Shown here piece after piece: positions 37,001 through 49,463 of a stretch of DNA of 64,000 nucleotides; the stretch's first letter is position 1, and each line of letters starts with the position of its first letter. Where the stretch lies: positions 30,446,884 to 30,510,883 of the forward strand of contig NC_031771.1 of NCBI RefSeq assembly GCF_001522545.3, written 5' to 3'. Under the pieces are notes generated by a model, which was given only the letters and a program-made list of their open reading frames with translations, did not search any database and was not told the origin of the DNA. A program made the translations under genes and the position numbers. The stretch is from Parus major (taxonomy: Eukaryota; Chordata; Aves; Passeriformes; Paridae).

Positions 37001-40000
37001 ACAGAAAGCCATTGTGAACCTAGCAGTCTTGGCTATCAAACCCAGAAGTCATTCCTGGGCACCTGTGAATAAAGTTTAAGGCTAAATTTAACAGATATAG
37101 AACGGGAATGGGTGGGAAAAGCTGTAGGCACCCTCTGCATTATTTCAAAAAGGAAGCTGAAAATATTTAAAGCCATTCAATGTCAGATCCTGATTCAGGG
37201 TCAATATCAAAATATCCAGAGTATGTATTCGGGACTCTGTAGTTAGAGCTGCTTGTGAAACAATAGATCTAATGCCACAAAAAACATTACAGCAGCTCTG
37301 TGAGAAAACCACACCACTACAACAGAGAAGGAGTGCCCTTACAAGTCAGTACTATGACGGGGTTTATTATAGGCCACTCTGCTAAAACAATGCTAAGACC
37401 CTCCAGAGGTTAACTACAAGTTAGGCTCAAAGGTTAGTTATTTCTATGATGGTATTTCTCTACAAATAAAACCACAAAGGAATGGATGTGGAATTCTCAA
37501 CATGTGTTGTTTGTGGGAATGTTGGTCTTTTATTCAAGTGATATTAGAAGTATGTGAGAAAGTAATTAAATACATATATTTAGTAAGACTTTTAAAGCTT
37601 TACTCCCTATCCTAGCAGTAAAAAACTTAGAATAGTAAGCTGACATTTAGAGCTGTCTGTATCATACTTCATTCCATGCACTTTTACCTCACTTGAACGA
37701 TTTATATATGTCAAGTCTATTATAGGTCAATCACAGCAATTCCTTGTAGATTTCTGAATCTCTGTCTCTGCATCCTACAGCTACATACACACACTGCTGC
37801 ATGGAGATAATTTTCAGGAAGGCAGTAGTCCTTCACAGGACATTGTCTATCATACAATTCATAAACAGCTCCTAGAAGTGAGAGGAAGTGTCTAGAATTA
37901 CAATCAGGTATTCCTGATTTGTGAGACAGAATTATTTAACAGAAAATAAGTCAGGTACATGAACGTTCTACAGACAAGCATTTATGTCTCATTCTAATAG
38001 TTAAATAATTATTTCACTGTGAAGAAACAATGTCAACTGGTGCTGCCTTCTCTCCAAAATTAGGAGTAACATGCTAATACAAAAAAGGGTGGGCCAGTAG
38101 TTTTTAGTGTAAATTTACCTTAGTCTCCCCATTGTTGCTCTGCTGATACCTTAGCTGATACCTCTGCTGATATCTTAGCAATATCTGCTAAGTGCTTGTC
38201 TTGAAGAGGGGAATTCTAAACCTCAGCAGAGGGCTGGCCTTAAAACTGTCCCATTAAAGAGGCTTCATGCTTCCACCCAGTCACATACTCTGCTTTGCCT
38301 GAGAGAAAAACACCCATCTGAACATCATTATTATTACAGATTCTCAGGGTATATTCAAAATTGGCCAAATATATTTGTTTTGCCTCAGTATAGCCTTATT
38401 TTGATATTAAAATATTGAAAAACCTTAAAACCCACCACTACAGATAAGACTGACATGCAAGCAGTTTCTCAGCTCACCTCAACAAACACTGGGATGGAAA
38501 ACAAGAAAACAAATTATACTACCCACTACAAAAAGCAACCTAGGGTGACCGGAAGTCTTCCTCATCTTGCAGCAGGTGTAAAGTCACATAAAAATTAACC
38601 CTAGTTTTGTACATCAAGCTTTAGAGAATGAATTCTATACTGATTTGGGGCTGCCCAGGAGATAAAGTAGCTGTTGGTAGAACACACTGCCCTACTCCTT
38701 CCTAGCAATGCAGCTCTTCCCCTTTGTTCCAGGATTCACCAGACCCTTCTTCCAGTCTCTCTGAGCTGGAAAGCACAAACCTGCATCAAACAACTTCCTT
38801 GTATACATTGGCTAATGAATTTGAAGGTCACAGGAATTGGCATAGTAGAAGTCAGGAAACAATACCTTTTCGGTGACAAGCAGAAAAATAGCTTGAGAGT
38901 TCTTACAGAAGTACAGGCTCAGATCTTACTACTATGTAGGTCATCTTTCTTGCACTTATGCTTTTTGGTCAAGGTAAGAGTCACACAATGTAGCTCTTTG
39001 AGCTCCAGCAGGCCTCAGGGCTAGAAATAGCCTTTCTCTGGAATTCCTGACATTCTATTAAAGTTTTACAATTTATCTCTTATTTCCCGAGTTTCCCAGG
39101 AAAGTAAGTATGCGTATGCAAAGAAGGGATGATCTCCGGCATTCTTGGAATAGTTTTCCAGGACTGCCATGATTGCATTCCCTCATCAGTGCCTTGATTC
39201 TTCCAGAGGACAGTCAGTCTACTTGAGCCATGCCGGGACATTGAGGGGATAGCCTGATAAGCCTGCAGCATTCAGGCTTCTGCACACTTGTAAGATAAAG
39301 ACATCATTTAGGGCTGGGACCTTATTTCTTGGTGCATTTTTGATGCTGTTGCAGGAGAGTCAAGAATAGCTTTTATTTCCTAGATGAACAAGCTACTTGG
39401 CAAGATTTCTCTGTGTGCCATTGTATTACTATGAATACACCAAAGTTTTCTTTGAAGCATTTATTTATCAACATTCTAGGTAGCTTTGCAAAGCTGCAAA
39501 AGAAGGCAAGTGTTTTATCAAGCCTTTATAAGTTACACCAAACCTAAAGCAGACAACCTTACAAACCAACAGTGATAGCACAAAGCAAAGCCTCACAGCT
39601 TTAGAAAGCACTACTGTGTTTTGATATGATCACAGCTTCCAAAACCCATGCATCTTTTAAATATTCATTAGGAGGAATCTTCCATTTTAGTGAGAAAACT
39701 AAAAGAACATTTTAAATGCTAAGTTTAAAGAGAAACTGAAACCTTTAGGGTGGGACCAGGGAAGGAGGAAGAGGCTGAATAAGGCACAATCACACAATCA
39801 GGTATGCAAACCCTACATGTAAATCCCAGAGGCAGTTCTGACTAAGCCAGCCAGCTCTTACTGTTTCACAGCTTGTGGTGCACGCATTTGAGAAACCTTG
39901 ATAAACAGACAAACCTGTTCACGGGACACTTTTTCAAACAATTAGGAATTTATTGCCACTTCACTGGATTAACAGCTTTGAGATAACAGAGAGCTTTCAT

Positions 40001-43000
40001 TTAGCAGCCCTTGGAACCAAATCAAGCCTGACAACCCTTCCCAATTTGTTTTGGATTTGCCTTAGTTCTCCTTCCACAAGCACAGAATAGTTTTGTACTT
40101 TTAATGGTAGTTAAACGCCTTGGGGTACCCCAAGTGAACTACTGTGAGGGCAAACAAACAGTTGAGTACCAGCTATAATGAATGTCATAAAAGAAGGCAA
40201 AGGTTGCCACTCTCACCTGTGTAAATCACTAAGCATGTCAGGGAACTAATCATCTCCAGGCTCAGGACTCCCAGGATAAGATACAGGTACACTTTGCTGT
40301 GATCAGGAAAGGAATGCTGCACTGACAGAATCAAGAGCAGGGCTGTATTACCTAGAAAACAAATATTGTATTTTACAGACTTACTAATTTTATTACCTAC
40401 TGAAAATAAATTAATACCTTCTCATCACCAGTATCTGCATTAGGCTGTAACACTTCAGTAATGCTTTTCAATTTCATACCATGCTTGCCCCTTCAGCTAA
40501 TTTCCTTAACATGCAAGGTTATACCTGCTGGTAGTAAAATGAGGTTTCATTTCAGCATGAATTTTCTTATAGATTCTTCTGACTTAAAAAACAAGAGTGG
40601 AAGAAACACACTAGAAATAACTAAAATAAGTACATGGCCTTAAACAGTTTCTGGCTTTGTTGATGCTATCCATCTTACCCTTCTTTCAATTCCTAAGAGA
40701 TCACATCAGTCAGCTGAAAATGAGGGGGTATTTTCCTTCAACCAGTGGATTTAAAATATATTTAAATGAGGCTAACAAAGCAAAAAAAAATTAAACACCT
40801 TCCTTTCAAAGCCTACCTGCATAGGCTTCCACTTGCCCAGCTATTATCTTAATACTTGAACATTACTGAAAGTTTAGTTGAAAAGAGTACAATTAGACAA
40901 GGAGAAAAAATACTGTTATAGGCCTAAACATTTTTTCTGATACTGAGTGTGAAGTGTTCTATTCTTTCCTATAAAATTGTTATAACAAGTGTCTGGATAA
41001 AGAACTAAATTTATAAAGACCATAAATGTAGCTAGGAAACTGTGCAGCTCTTTCCTACCGTGTCAGTCAAGCAAAGGAACTGGAAGTGGTATCAGCAGTC
41101 ATTACCATGGCAGGAAGCTTGCAGTTATGGCAGAACTACCTTCTGAACAACAGATGATCAAAATTCTACAGGACACACCTGACTGCATCTGAACATTCAC
41201 AAGTGCCCAGAGTTTGTCTAGCAGGGGAGAAGTAGGCTCCATCTAAGGACTGAAAGCCAGGCTCAATATTGCCAATTACACTGTAACAGGTAGAAATAAT
41301 ACTTTTACATCGTTAAGCCTCCTGTAGCCTGCTTCTGTCATTGCACTCCAAACACTTCTACATCTTCAGAGCTCTATCTAGTGGCCAGAGCCTGAAATGT
41401 TGCGCATTTATCAAGCTGACTAGCTCTTTCAGGGGCTGTGTGGACAGAAAGCTAGGTTTTTACATAGAACAGGAACATTTCACTTATTAATTCTGGTAAA
41501 AAAACCCATCTACTCCAGGAGGGAGGCAGGATTACAAGAGGCAAAAATACTGTAAAAGCCATCGCTCTGCCCTTTTGCATTGCTATTTGTAGGGAAAATC
41601 CCCTTAAATTAGATGGATTTCAGATTTGTAGAAAAGTTTCACCAGTTAATTGCACCAACACTTTACAGCTAAACTTGCCAGAGATGTAACTTAAAAATAC
41701 AGTTAAATCACTCCTATATGCCACCTTTTATCCAGAGAAAGTAGAAAAAGGCAGTCAGAAAGAGCGCTGAATGTTACAGGTCCACAGTGAAGGATGGTTA
41801 CTGGTTATTTCACTGAATTCAGACAGCTGGTGGGCAATAAGCAACTCATCTATATGGATTGCTGAGCTTGAAAAGAGAAGAGCAGCACACTTCCTGGAAG
41901 GACTAGCAGTGCTACCACATACCCAGCCAGACAAATGAATATGCAAATCAAGATCACTAGCAGTCAAACACAGACCGTGCTGAATACTTCATGGCTGAAG
42001 ACTAAATGCTAATGACTAAATGTTTTACTCAACCTCATAGTCGTGAGCATTTTTGCACTACAAACAGTTCCTTACAACCTGCATCTGGCAGACCAGAAAG
42101 ATCAATTCAGAGGTTTATCTGACTAAAGTATAATTTGTAAGTGCTCATAGGCAGGTTTGTAAAAGTTCATAATATATAATACATAATTATATACAAAATT
42201 CTCAGTCTTTTATTGTGTAACAGTTAAAAGCTTGAGATAGGAAAAACCCCAAGTTCACTTCACCTGTGGCATGTATCAGCAGTGGAAGCCTTTTCAGATG
42301 CCTTGTTGATCGGTATATGGTGAAGTAACCTCTTCTTCTGACTCTGCCATGGTGGTGCTCAACATATCGTTCAAAAAAGACATGCAGAACCCACAGAACT
42401 ACCTTTGCAATTATTATGACAGTCTGCACTTTAAGTGGGTGAGTGTAGTTTCCAGGGCACTTGTCTTGGTTTGGATTGGGGTAAGAACAAAACATAGCTG
42501 CTAAAAATGCTAGAACAACAAAAGCAACCTGGAAGAGAAAGAAAGAAAAAAATCTTTACAGTCAACATTCAGATATATGTATATGAAAAAAACCTGAAAC
42601 GCAAAATCAGGATTATGTAGTTAATTTATTATGCATTATTTTCTGAATTGATTTTATTAGAGTTGAGGTAACATATAAAACATCAGACACTTGTTACAAC
42701 CACTACATGTCACTCTGGGAAACATACTACTTAGCAATTTCATTCATCTGTAAGACTGACTTCTAGGAGGGCAACCAGTCTCCAGCAGAACAGAGCTGGT
42801 AATTGTCATCCTTCCCAGAATTTATACTAAATCAATTTCACTGTTCCTTGAGTCTTCATAGTGATTTTATTTCATATCTGGACCCTCCTTACTATGCCTT
42901 TTTACTTCAAAGAAAACTTGATTTATGCTCCTATAAAAGAAAAATCACATCTTTTTAGACTCATTCGATTACACTTAATGCTGTTCTGTGGGACAGGCTC

Positions 43001-46000
43001 TTATCTTATTGGTACAGCCTATGTTTCCTTAAATTGACACCTCCTAAGTGAAAATTAATACTTTCCTACAGCCACGGAAGATCATCTACAGGTTGACATT
43101 AGAAAAGTGAATTATTAACACTGGGTAGGCATCTTTGCCAACTGGTAATCATTCTTTAGTATATTTACCAACAGATTTTACTTATGTCAGAAAAACCAGA
43201 CAGATTGTCAGTCAGATTGCTTGAATACTTATCCTTTCAGACTACCACCATTATGCTATAACTTTTCCTGTCTTCTAGACTTTTCTCCAAATTTTCAGCA
43301 TCAGCAGTGAGCATCAGCAATCTTTTGGCCAATTAGAAAGCAAAGCTGTGGATGCATATTACCTGTAATATATGTCTACACACAGGGCTTCCTTAATATT
43401 TATGGTTTTGTCACAGAAAATATTTTCTCTACTGTGTTCATTCAGTGAACAAGAACAATATTATACTTCCTCATCCTGGTTCATTCTACAGAACAGGGAT
43501 ATTTTTAAAACAGAACTGTAAAGAAAAACAACTACCAATACATAAATAAATGGAGAGCTACTAATAGACAAAACAAAAAAATCAATTTGCCTCAAGTCTA
43601 CAAACGAGTTCTAATATGCCTAGCTTAAAAAAAAAGGTGTCAGATGTCCTGCATGTCATAACTGAAAGAAACAGCACATCAGAACTGAAGACAGAGGAAA
43701 GTACCCAATATTCATTTGCTGCCTTTGTTTCCATACTTAGTTCTTCACAAATTAACTTTTCATAGCCACTTAATTACTCTTAAGACAAACTACCCTTAGC
43801 TTGCTCTGGCTGTGACCAGAGTTAGGCAATTGGGGAAGGAGCAAGAAAGGGGATTAATTTTTACACAATTGTCAATACCTAAAAAAGACATGACAGTGGA
43901 AGGAAAGAAAGAAACCCAAACCAAAATAGGATTGTACCAAAATAGGATTGTACCCCATATTACCCATAAACCATTACCTCAAATGCAAATTAAATGCCAT
44001 ATTATCTTGAGATAGGTTGTTAGATTAAGTAATTAAATGAGAGCAAGCTTTATAATTTGTTTAATCTATTATTTTACCACCTCCTTTTCTTACAAAGCTA
44101 AGAATAATTCAGGTATTTTATTTGACCTGTTTACTGTTTGGTTTGCCATTTTACAATAGTGATACAATTAGTTCTACTCCCTCCAGGTGTTAGGAATGCA
44201 TTTCAGTATAGAAAATGGCTATATTAAACTGATGCAAGCAGGAATGCCACAGCATTGCATCTCTACTAAACTATTACGCCAGTGTATACAAGAGGAGACA
44301 GGAAGCTGGCATTTAGAGTGTCATTTATTAAATATGTTTTGCTTGCATTGTTGGGCAGTTCACTCATAGGTATTTCATCCCCCACATATTTTTACATAGA
44401 AAAAGTTATAAAGAGTAGTATTTAAGTTCAATTTTGTGTATGTGCACACACAGAGAGGATTAAGGAAAAGCAGGATTAATATAAAGAAGTTATTTCTAGC
44501 CTGTAAACTTCACATTGCTCTCCAGCCTCCTGATAGGAAGCCTTCAGAAAAGCAAGGCTTGGCAAAAGGAAAGGCACTCAAAAACCCTGTCCCACTACAG
44601 TCCAGTATATCCTAGCCATTTTCCAGAACTCTATGTAAACAGGCACTGCACTACAGCAGCTAATTTGCTACCTAACTCCATTTCTTGGCACAGGAAGGAG
44701 GAGAAGAAATACTCCAAGTTACATATAAATTGCTTTAGAGATGCATTCCAGCTCTACTGCATAATACTATGATGGCTTAAGTTCTCCAGGACATTTTCCC
44801 CTTTGGTAACCTGTGCATCAGAAGCTAACCTGGCCTCTCTCCACATTCCACAAGATTAATGCAGGTTTGCAGAAGCACAGGGGAAGGAAATTCAAGAACC
44901 TTGTTTTCTCCATTCATCTTTTCAGTGGGAGAGAATGCCACTCAAGGTAGCAATTATAATGCTGTTTTGCCAACAGAAGCAGATACTTCTCCATTTTGTT
45001 CTAAGGACCAACTTGTCACTGAAGCAGGTTCAGCAGTAGCAACAAGACTTAACCTGTGAAAACACGTGTTGACAGATGCCACAGAAGTTTTCCCATTTCA
45101 CCTACCCACACTTCTCTCCATTGCAGGAGGGGAAAAGGTGGGAGAATAGGCAGCAGTTTCCTAGGATCTGGTGACTGACATTTGGCTGCATCAGTTACAG
45201 CAGTAGACAGCAAAGCCCCAAGGCTTGGCAGAAAAGCAGTTACTGTTCTATTGCCAATAGCAGACTTCAAGTACCTTCTGTAAGGGAATGGCAGAGTTCT
45301 TCTGGTAGGGGAAGGGAGTAACGCTGGATACACGGTTTCCATTGCAAATTTTGGTAGTCTACCTAGCAGAACAGCAGAGGTCTTAAATCTGCTCCACAGC
45401 CAGAGGGGAATTCCTTGATACTACTACAAGGCCCACGAAACATCTACTCCTAAAGTTAGAAGGCTAAAGCACATTGAACAACTTTATGCAGCTGCTCAAA
45501 GAGAGACCTTAGAGGTTGGTATGTGCTTTTAAAGTCCTGGCAGAGAACATGTCTTCAAGCGCACTTGGCACTGTATTTTTTATTTGAGATCAAATTAAGC
45601 TCTAAAATAGCTCATGTCACTGGTACTACAGAATCCTAGAATCTAGGTTGGAAAAGACCCTTAAGATCACCAAGTCCATCCTTTACTCAACACTACCATG
45701 TCCACCACTAACCCATGTCCCTAAAAGACATGAAAGTGCCATTTCAGTCAGACCTTAGGCTCAGAGTTCTTCAGCTTTCCTTCTTCATATCTGGTTGCCA
45801 CACACTCAGAAACAACAACAAGCCTCCTCAGCTTATCAAGGAAAAACTCATTGCTAGGCAGGACTCTCTCTGCTTCTGTCTGCCAGCCCCCATAAATGCC
45901 TAGATACTGTTCAGTGTTTGTGTTTTCTGCTCTTACTACTACAGCACTTCTACAGCAATAATATTTTAAAAGTACATTTCCAACAGCACAGAAGAACTAC

Positions 46001-49000
46001 TATTTAAAATGCTCTTCCTCCTAACAAGATGCATCACAGAACCAACAACCAACAGAATGAGAAGGCAGCAAGTATCTGATAGTATATACACTATCAAAAT
46101 TTATTGGCAAATATGAGCAAACCTCACTGCTTTGGAAGAACAGCCAGTGTATGCAATTCACTGTCATATCATCGGATTTCTGTCATATGAACAGTGGATT
46201 CTGAAGGATTCAAAAGAGAGAGATAGCAAGTTTTCTTAGGGAAATCATGCTTTTTAAACTTACATGTATTAGCAACAGGAAATTGGCAAGGAGAACTGCT
46301 GGGATAGAATGAAATCTTGGCCTCAGCTGGGAATGCAATGTATGAGATGAAATAAGCGGTGCATCCAGCAGAGGATCATCTTCCAAGCTCTGTGTTATTT
46401 CCAAGGAGCCCTGGAACAGAAAAGGAGGGCGAACAATAACAACAGGTAAGCTCTAAAAGTAAAGTACAAAGGTTTAGGAATTTTCTGTTAGCAAATCAAC
46501 CCTTAAGGGGGCAAAATCCCCACTAAGTTAATACCTCAAGAAAGCTCTTAAACTCTAGGTAAACTCTCATCCCATTTTTATGCGAGAGATCAGTCCCTAA
46601 GGAACCCAACACTAATCCACTTCCTAGTATCACACTGAGCCTTCAGGAACTTCAGTCTTTAAAATGTATTACAAATATCTGAGCTTCAACCCTGAGAGAT
46701 ATCAGAAGCATAAGTACATTTATGGTGAAAAGTGACAAAGTCTCTCACACATGCTTTATACAGGTACTGCAAAACCCTTTGTTGTTCTTACTTTTGTCCA
46801 GCTGCAGTTGGAAGCAACAACACAGCTGCAGTGTAACAGTAACAGTTTTGAGTATTCAGCCTCTGATACTACTGACATGTCAAAATACCTGCAGCAGTAA
46901 CTAGAGCTGAACTCGGGCAGGGCAGAAGCAGCAGTTCACAGGGGAGAAGATGCTACCAAGTGCTGAGCAAGACATTCTCTTGCCTGCACCAGACAGAATG
47001 CAGCATACTCCCATCATGTTGGAGCCAAGTATTAGGTCTTTGACTTCATATGTAGTGTATTTTACTAAGTAAAAGGTAAAACTAAGTATGGGTGGAGGGA
47101 AAAGCCCTTGACAAGGAACTTCCCTCATAGCTATGCATCCCTGCTCTTTTCAGGCCAGGAAAAGGTCATTCAATGCATATTAAGTGCAACATGCACAGGC
47201 ATGATTATGGCCAAAACTGCTACAGTTTCTCTCTTAGCATCCTGCTACATCCCCTGCCTCAGAAGATAAAGCACCTCAATATTTCCACTCACGTTTTCAC
47301 TGCTCTTCTCCTTTATGATACCAACCACAGCCCAGACCAACAAGACAAGGACAGACCCCAATCCACTCCAGACTTCTGACTAGTCAGATGTGCCAGGGTC
47401 CACCAGACTATTTACTGCTTTATAAACTGAGGACTTCTCTTAGCCATGAGAGAAAGCAGCGTAAGCCTCAAGACAAATGAGGCACGCCATTCTAGACACT
47501 AGCATGCAAAGAGAAGGATTAGACCTAGGTTTATACTTCACATCAATGAGGACAATGTAGATTGTGTCCAGTGTTATTTCACCTGCAGACAACTGCTTAA
47601 AGTGAAGGAAACAGTCATCAAGGGTTATTTCAGTCAACAACCTGTTTCATTTTAGAACCGTGAACACTACACTTGCCCTACCACGGAAAAGTGTGAACAG
47701 ACCAGCCTCAGCTATTTGATATCTTTTAATTAGCCCAGTCTTTGACTGTAAATGACTCTTACTGAAATACCTGCACGGTAAGATGGCCTTTTACTGCAGA
47801 CATAAATGTTTACAAATGGCACTCTTCTTATGTCACTGATAAAAAATTCAGAAGCTTGAGAGCAAAGATGTCCTCTCTCCCTTGTCTGCCCATTTTCACA
47901 GGCTAAGTGCAATTTTAGGCTCTGAAAGCAAAGACCAACACTCCAGCAGCCAAGGCATCTTGCCTTATTCTTTAGATTACACATCAGTAAAAAATTCATT
48001 ACTATGAGGGTGGAGAGACAGTGGAACAGGTTGCCCATGAAGCTACAGATACCCCATTCCTGGAATTGTTCAAGGCCAGGCTGGCTGTTGTTTTGAGCAA
48101 CCTGGTCTAGTGGAAAGTGTGTCCTGCCCATGGCAGGGGCCAGGAAATAGATCTTTAAAGAATCTTTAACCCAAACCATTATATGATCACAGATTCAACA
48201 GTGGGGTTAACACCTCACATCTCCCACAAATGCAGCAATTCTCCTTAGGACAATATCCTTTGTCTCATGGGAACAAATGATTCACTGTTTCTGTAATACC
48301 ATAAAGGATCAGGGCACTCTTTCACAAATTAAGTTTTATCAGAGCATTCACTATGCTACTCTCTCACAAGACTGGCTACAGTCCATCTCTACATCTTAAA
48401 ATACAGCTAGTATTAGGAGGCACTAGGTGACGTAATCTCTTCACATAGATTTTATAACAGACAACATGGAGAGGAGAAGAATTAAAGCATGGGATGTGAT
48501 GATCCCATGCAGTTAACCTGACAAATAAAATCCATTAAGTGTCCTTTCTAACTGGAGCAAACACTGGTTTCATTTCATTAAGATGAGCCAAAACCACAGG
48601 TGTCAAAAGCCAAAATGCCTTAAATCCAGACTTGTTTGGCACTGTTGCTGAGCACAGGTTAAAGCTTTAGCCTTTTGGTTCCCTGATCCACCTCCAGCAT
48701 ATGACCGCTTCCACAGCAGCCCAGCGCCAGGAGAAGGAGGAGGGCAGGCAGGAACAAGCCACGGCCAGCAAGCCTTGCCCACGCAGGCTTCCAGCTGGGG
48801 CGGGGAGAAACATTCAAACAAACACAAAAACGCCGTGGCCACGCCAGCGAACAGCACGTAATCCAGAGATGGCACAGACAGGATCTGCCTGTGGAAAAAT
48901 AACCCGGAAAACCTGAAGGAGAGCCACACGAGCAGCCCCGATTAGAGGCTAATAATCTCGGTTAAAAACAAGCCCAGGCCCAAAAGCCTCGGGGATATTT

Positions 49001-49325
49001 CAAGCCCGGCTGGGGAGGGGCAGTGCGGGGAGCGAGGGGCCGTGGCGGCCTCCTCCTTTCGGAAAGGGCCACTGGGAGGGCGCTGGGGCCGGCGGCGCCC
49101 CCCGGAAGAAGCAGGTAAAGCCTCGGGCGCCCGGGACGGAAAACAGCCAGGAAGAGGCGGAAGGAAGAGACGGCACGGAACACGAGGCGCTCGCCCGGCG
49201 GCGCCCACCCTCAGCGGCAGCCCGGCCGCTCACCCGGGCGGGGTCCCCGTGGCCGCAGCCCCGCTCCCGCCCGCCGCGCTCACGTTGTCCAGCTCCTGCC
49301 GCCGCCTCCCCGCCGTCAGCGCCAT
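33887..49325 (-). CDS. TMEM192: TMEM192 lysosomal transmembrane protein, six coding exons
   Basis: Exons 49325-49284, 46410-46264, 42528-42264, 40351-40217, 36472-36370 and 34010-33887 total 816 nt, or 271 codons plus TAA, exactly the length of human TMEM192. TMEM192 is a late-endosome/lysosome membrane protein, widely used as a lysosome marker. Visible features: acidic dileucine sorting motif EDDPLL (residues 24-29); four hydrophobic segments at about 51-74, 97-115, 153-163 and 172-196; conserved lumenal [15 protein letters not shown] with C87 and N-glycosylation sequon N90; [11 protein letters not shown] at 134-144; and a C-terminal leucine-rich coiled coil (about 235-265). All junctions are GT-AG and keep one frame. 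The C-terminus ends LTSQQIKT and lacks the cysteine of the human tail. The gene is head-to-head with KLHL2 across about 10.8 kb. Confidence 0.96.
34011..36369 (-). other. TMEM192: TMEM192 intron 5
   Basis: Bounded by donor GTAAGA at 36369 and acceptor TTCAAG at 34011. AT-rich, with no embedded gene or clear mobile element seen. Confidence 0.85.
36370..36472 (-). CDS. TMEM192: TMEM192 coding exon 5
   Basis: 103 nt encoding the cytosolic stretch after the fourth membrane segment, [20 protein letters not shown] followed by [14 protein letters not shown]. It aligns residue for residue with human. Acceptor TTGCAG, donor GTAAGA. Confidence 0.95.
36473..40216 (-). other. TMEM192: TMEM192 intron 4
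   Basis: AT-rich intron with GT-AG ends. It contains a 12-bp unit repeated three times at 38142-38177. The frame at 38674-39024 is not a recognisable protein. No mobile element identified. Confidence 0.8.
38142..38177. repeat. 12-bp unit x3 in TMEM192 intron 4
   Basis: Units GCTGATACCTTA, GCTGATACCTCT and GCTGATATCTTA lie head to tail. A small minisatellite-like array, possibly variable in copy number. Confidence 0.85.
40217..40351 (-). CDS. TMEM192: TMEM192 coding exon 4
   Basis: 135 nt encoding membrane segments 3 and 4: [20 protein letters not shown] then [20 protein letters not shown] and VIYT. Human has QHSFPEP at the loop. Acceptor TTTCTAG, donor GTGAGA, phase 1 at both ends. Contains no start codon-led frame of useful length, so it is easily missed. 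Confidence 0.94.
40352..42263 (-). other. TMEM192: TMEM192 intron 3
   Basis: AT-rich intron between donor GTGAAG (42263) and acceptor CTAG (40352). No embedded gene or clear repeat family seen. Confidence 0.82.
42264..42528 (-). CDS. TMEM192: TMEM192 coding exon 3
   Basis: 265 nt encoding residues 64-151 and the first base of G152: end of membrane segment 1 ([12 protein letters not shown]), lumenal [17 protein letters not shown], membrane segment 2 ([19 protein letters not shown]) and cytosolic [11 protein letters not shown]. The lumenal loop is almost identical to human. Acceptor CTTCCAG, donor GTGAAG. Confidence 0.96.
43921..43952. repeat. 16-bp perfect tandem duplication
   Basis: Two identical units CCAAAATAGGATTGTA at 43921-43936 and 43937-43952 in TMEM192 intron 2. 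Confidence 0.9.
45629..45725 (-). mobile_element. CR1 LINE 3' fragment
   Basis: Reading from the 3' tail on the minus strand, the + strand shows CAGAATCCTAGAATCTAGG, then 'GGTTGGAAAAGACCC', 'AAGATCACCAAGTCCA' and 'TCCACCACTAACCCATGTCC'. These are standard words of the antisense 3' end of chicken-type CR1 elements. It is 5'-truncated after about 100 bp. It lies in TMEM192 intron 2, in the sense orientation of the gene. Confidence 0.9.
46264..46410 (-). CDS. TMEM192: TMEM192 coding exon 2
   Basis: 147 nt in phase 0 encoding [20 protein letters not shown] then [20 protein letters not shown] and LANFLLLIH (residues 15-63). It holds the acidic dileucine sorting motif and the start of membrane segment 1. 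Acceptor TGTTCCAG, donor GTAAGT. Confidence 0.96.
46411..49283 (-). other. TMEM192: TMEM192 intron 1
   Basis: Starts in the CpG island (donor GTGAGC at 49283) and ends at TGTTCCAG. It contains a CR1 3' end at 47989-48195. The minus frame at 47730-48179 is antisense to that CR1 and is not a gene. Confidence 0.85.
47989..48195 (+). mobile_element. CR1 LINE 3' end
   Basis: About 200 bp of the CR1 3' end: 'ATGAGGGTGGAGAGACAGTG', 'GGAACAGGTTGCCCATG', 'TTCAAGGCCAGGCTGG', 'GAGCAACCTGGTCTAGTGGA', 'CCTGCCCATGGCAGGG' and a terminal 'ACCCAAACCATTATATGAT'. It is 5'-truncated, as most CR1 copies are, and lies in TMEM192 intron 1 antisense to the gene. Confidence 0.95.
49284..49325 (-). CDS. TMEM192: TMEM192 coding exon 1
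   Basis: 42 nt encoding [14 protein letters not shown], in phase with exon 2 (GSLEITQ). Human has a shorter N-terminus ending MEDGSLDITQ, so D-N/GSL matches human E-D/GSL. The start has G at -3 and G at +4 (GGCGATGG), a strong Kozak context. Donor GTGAGC. Confidence 0.9.
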
Positions 49326-49417
49326 CGCCGCCTCCCGCCACAGCCGCCCCGGCGGCGTTTAATGGGCGCCCCCGGCGCGGCCCTGCCGCCACGGGCTGGC
49401 CAGGGGCAGCGCCGCCG

Positions 49418-49463
49418 CCCCGCCCCGCCCCGCCCCACCAGCAGCGCCCCCGGCCGCCATTGG
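49418..49463 (-). promoter_or_regulatory. TMEM192: Sp1-type GC boxes and inverted CCAAT box of TMEM192
   Basis: Four C4 runs separated by single G (49418-49436) read as overlapping GGGGCGGGG boxes on the gene strand, and could also form a G-quadruplex. A CCAAT motif on the same strand lies at 49463-49459. They sit 90-140 bp before the start codon, as expected for a TATA-less housekeeping promoter. Confidence 0.6.

Larger units (their letters stand above)
42529..46263 (-). other. TMEM192: TMEM192 intron 2
   Basis: GT-AG intron holding a CR1 3' fragment at 45629-45725 and a 16-bp perfect tandem duplication at 43921-43952. The rest is AT-rich with no recognised gene. Confidence 0.82.

Noticed and set aside
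47730..48179. 149-codon minus frame
   Set aside because: Largely the antisense of the CR1 3' end at 47989-48195.
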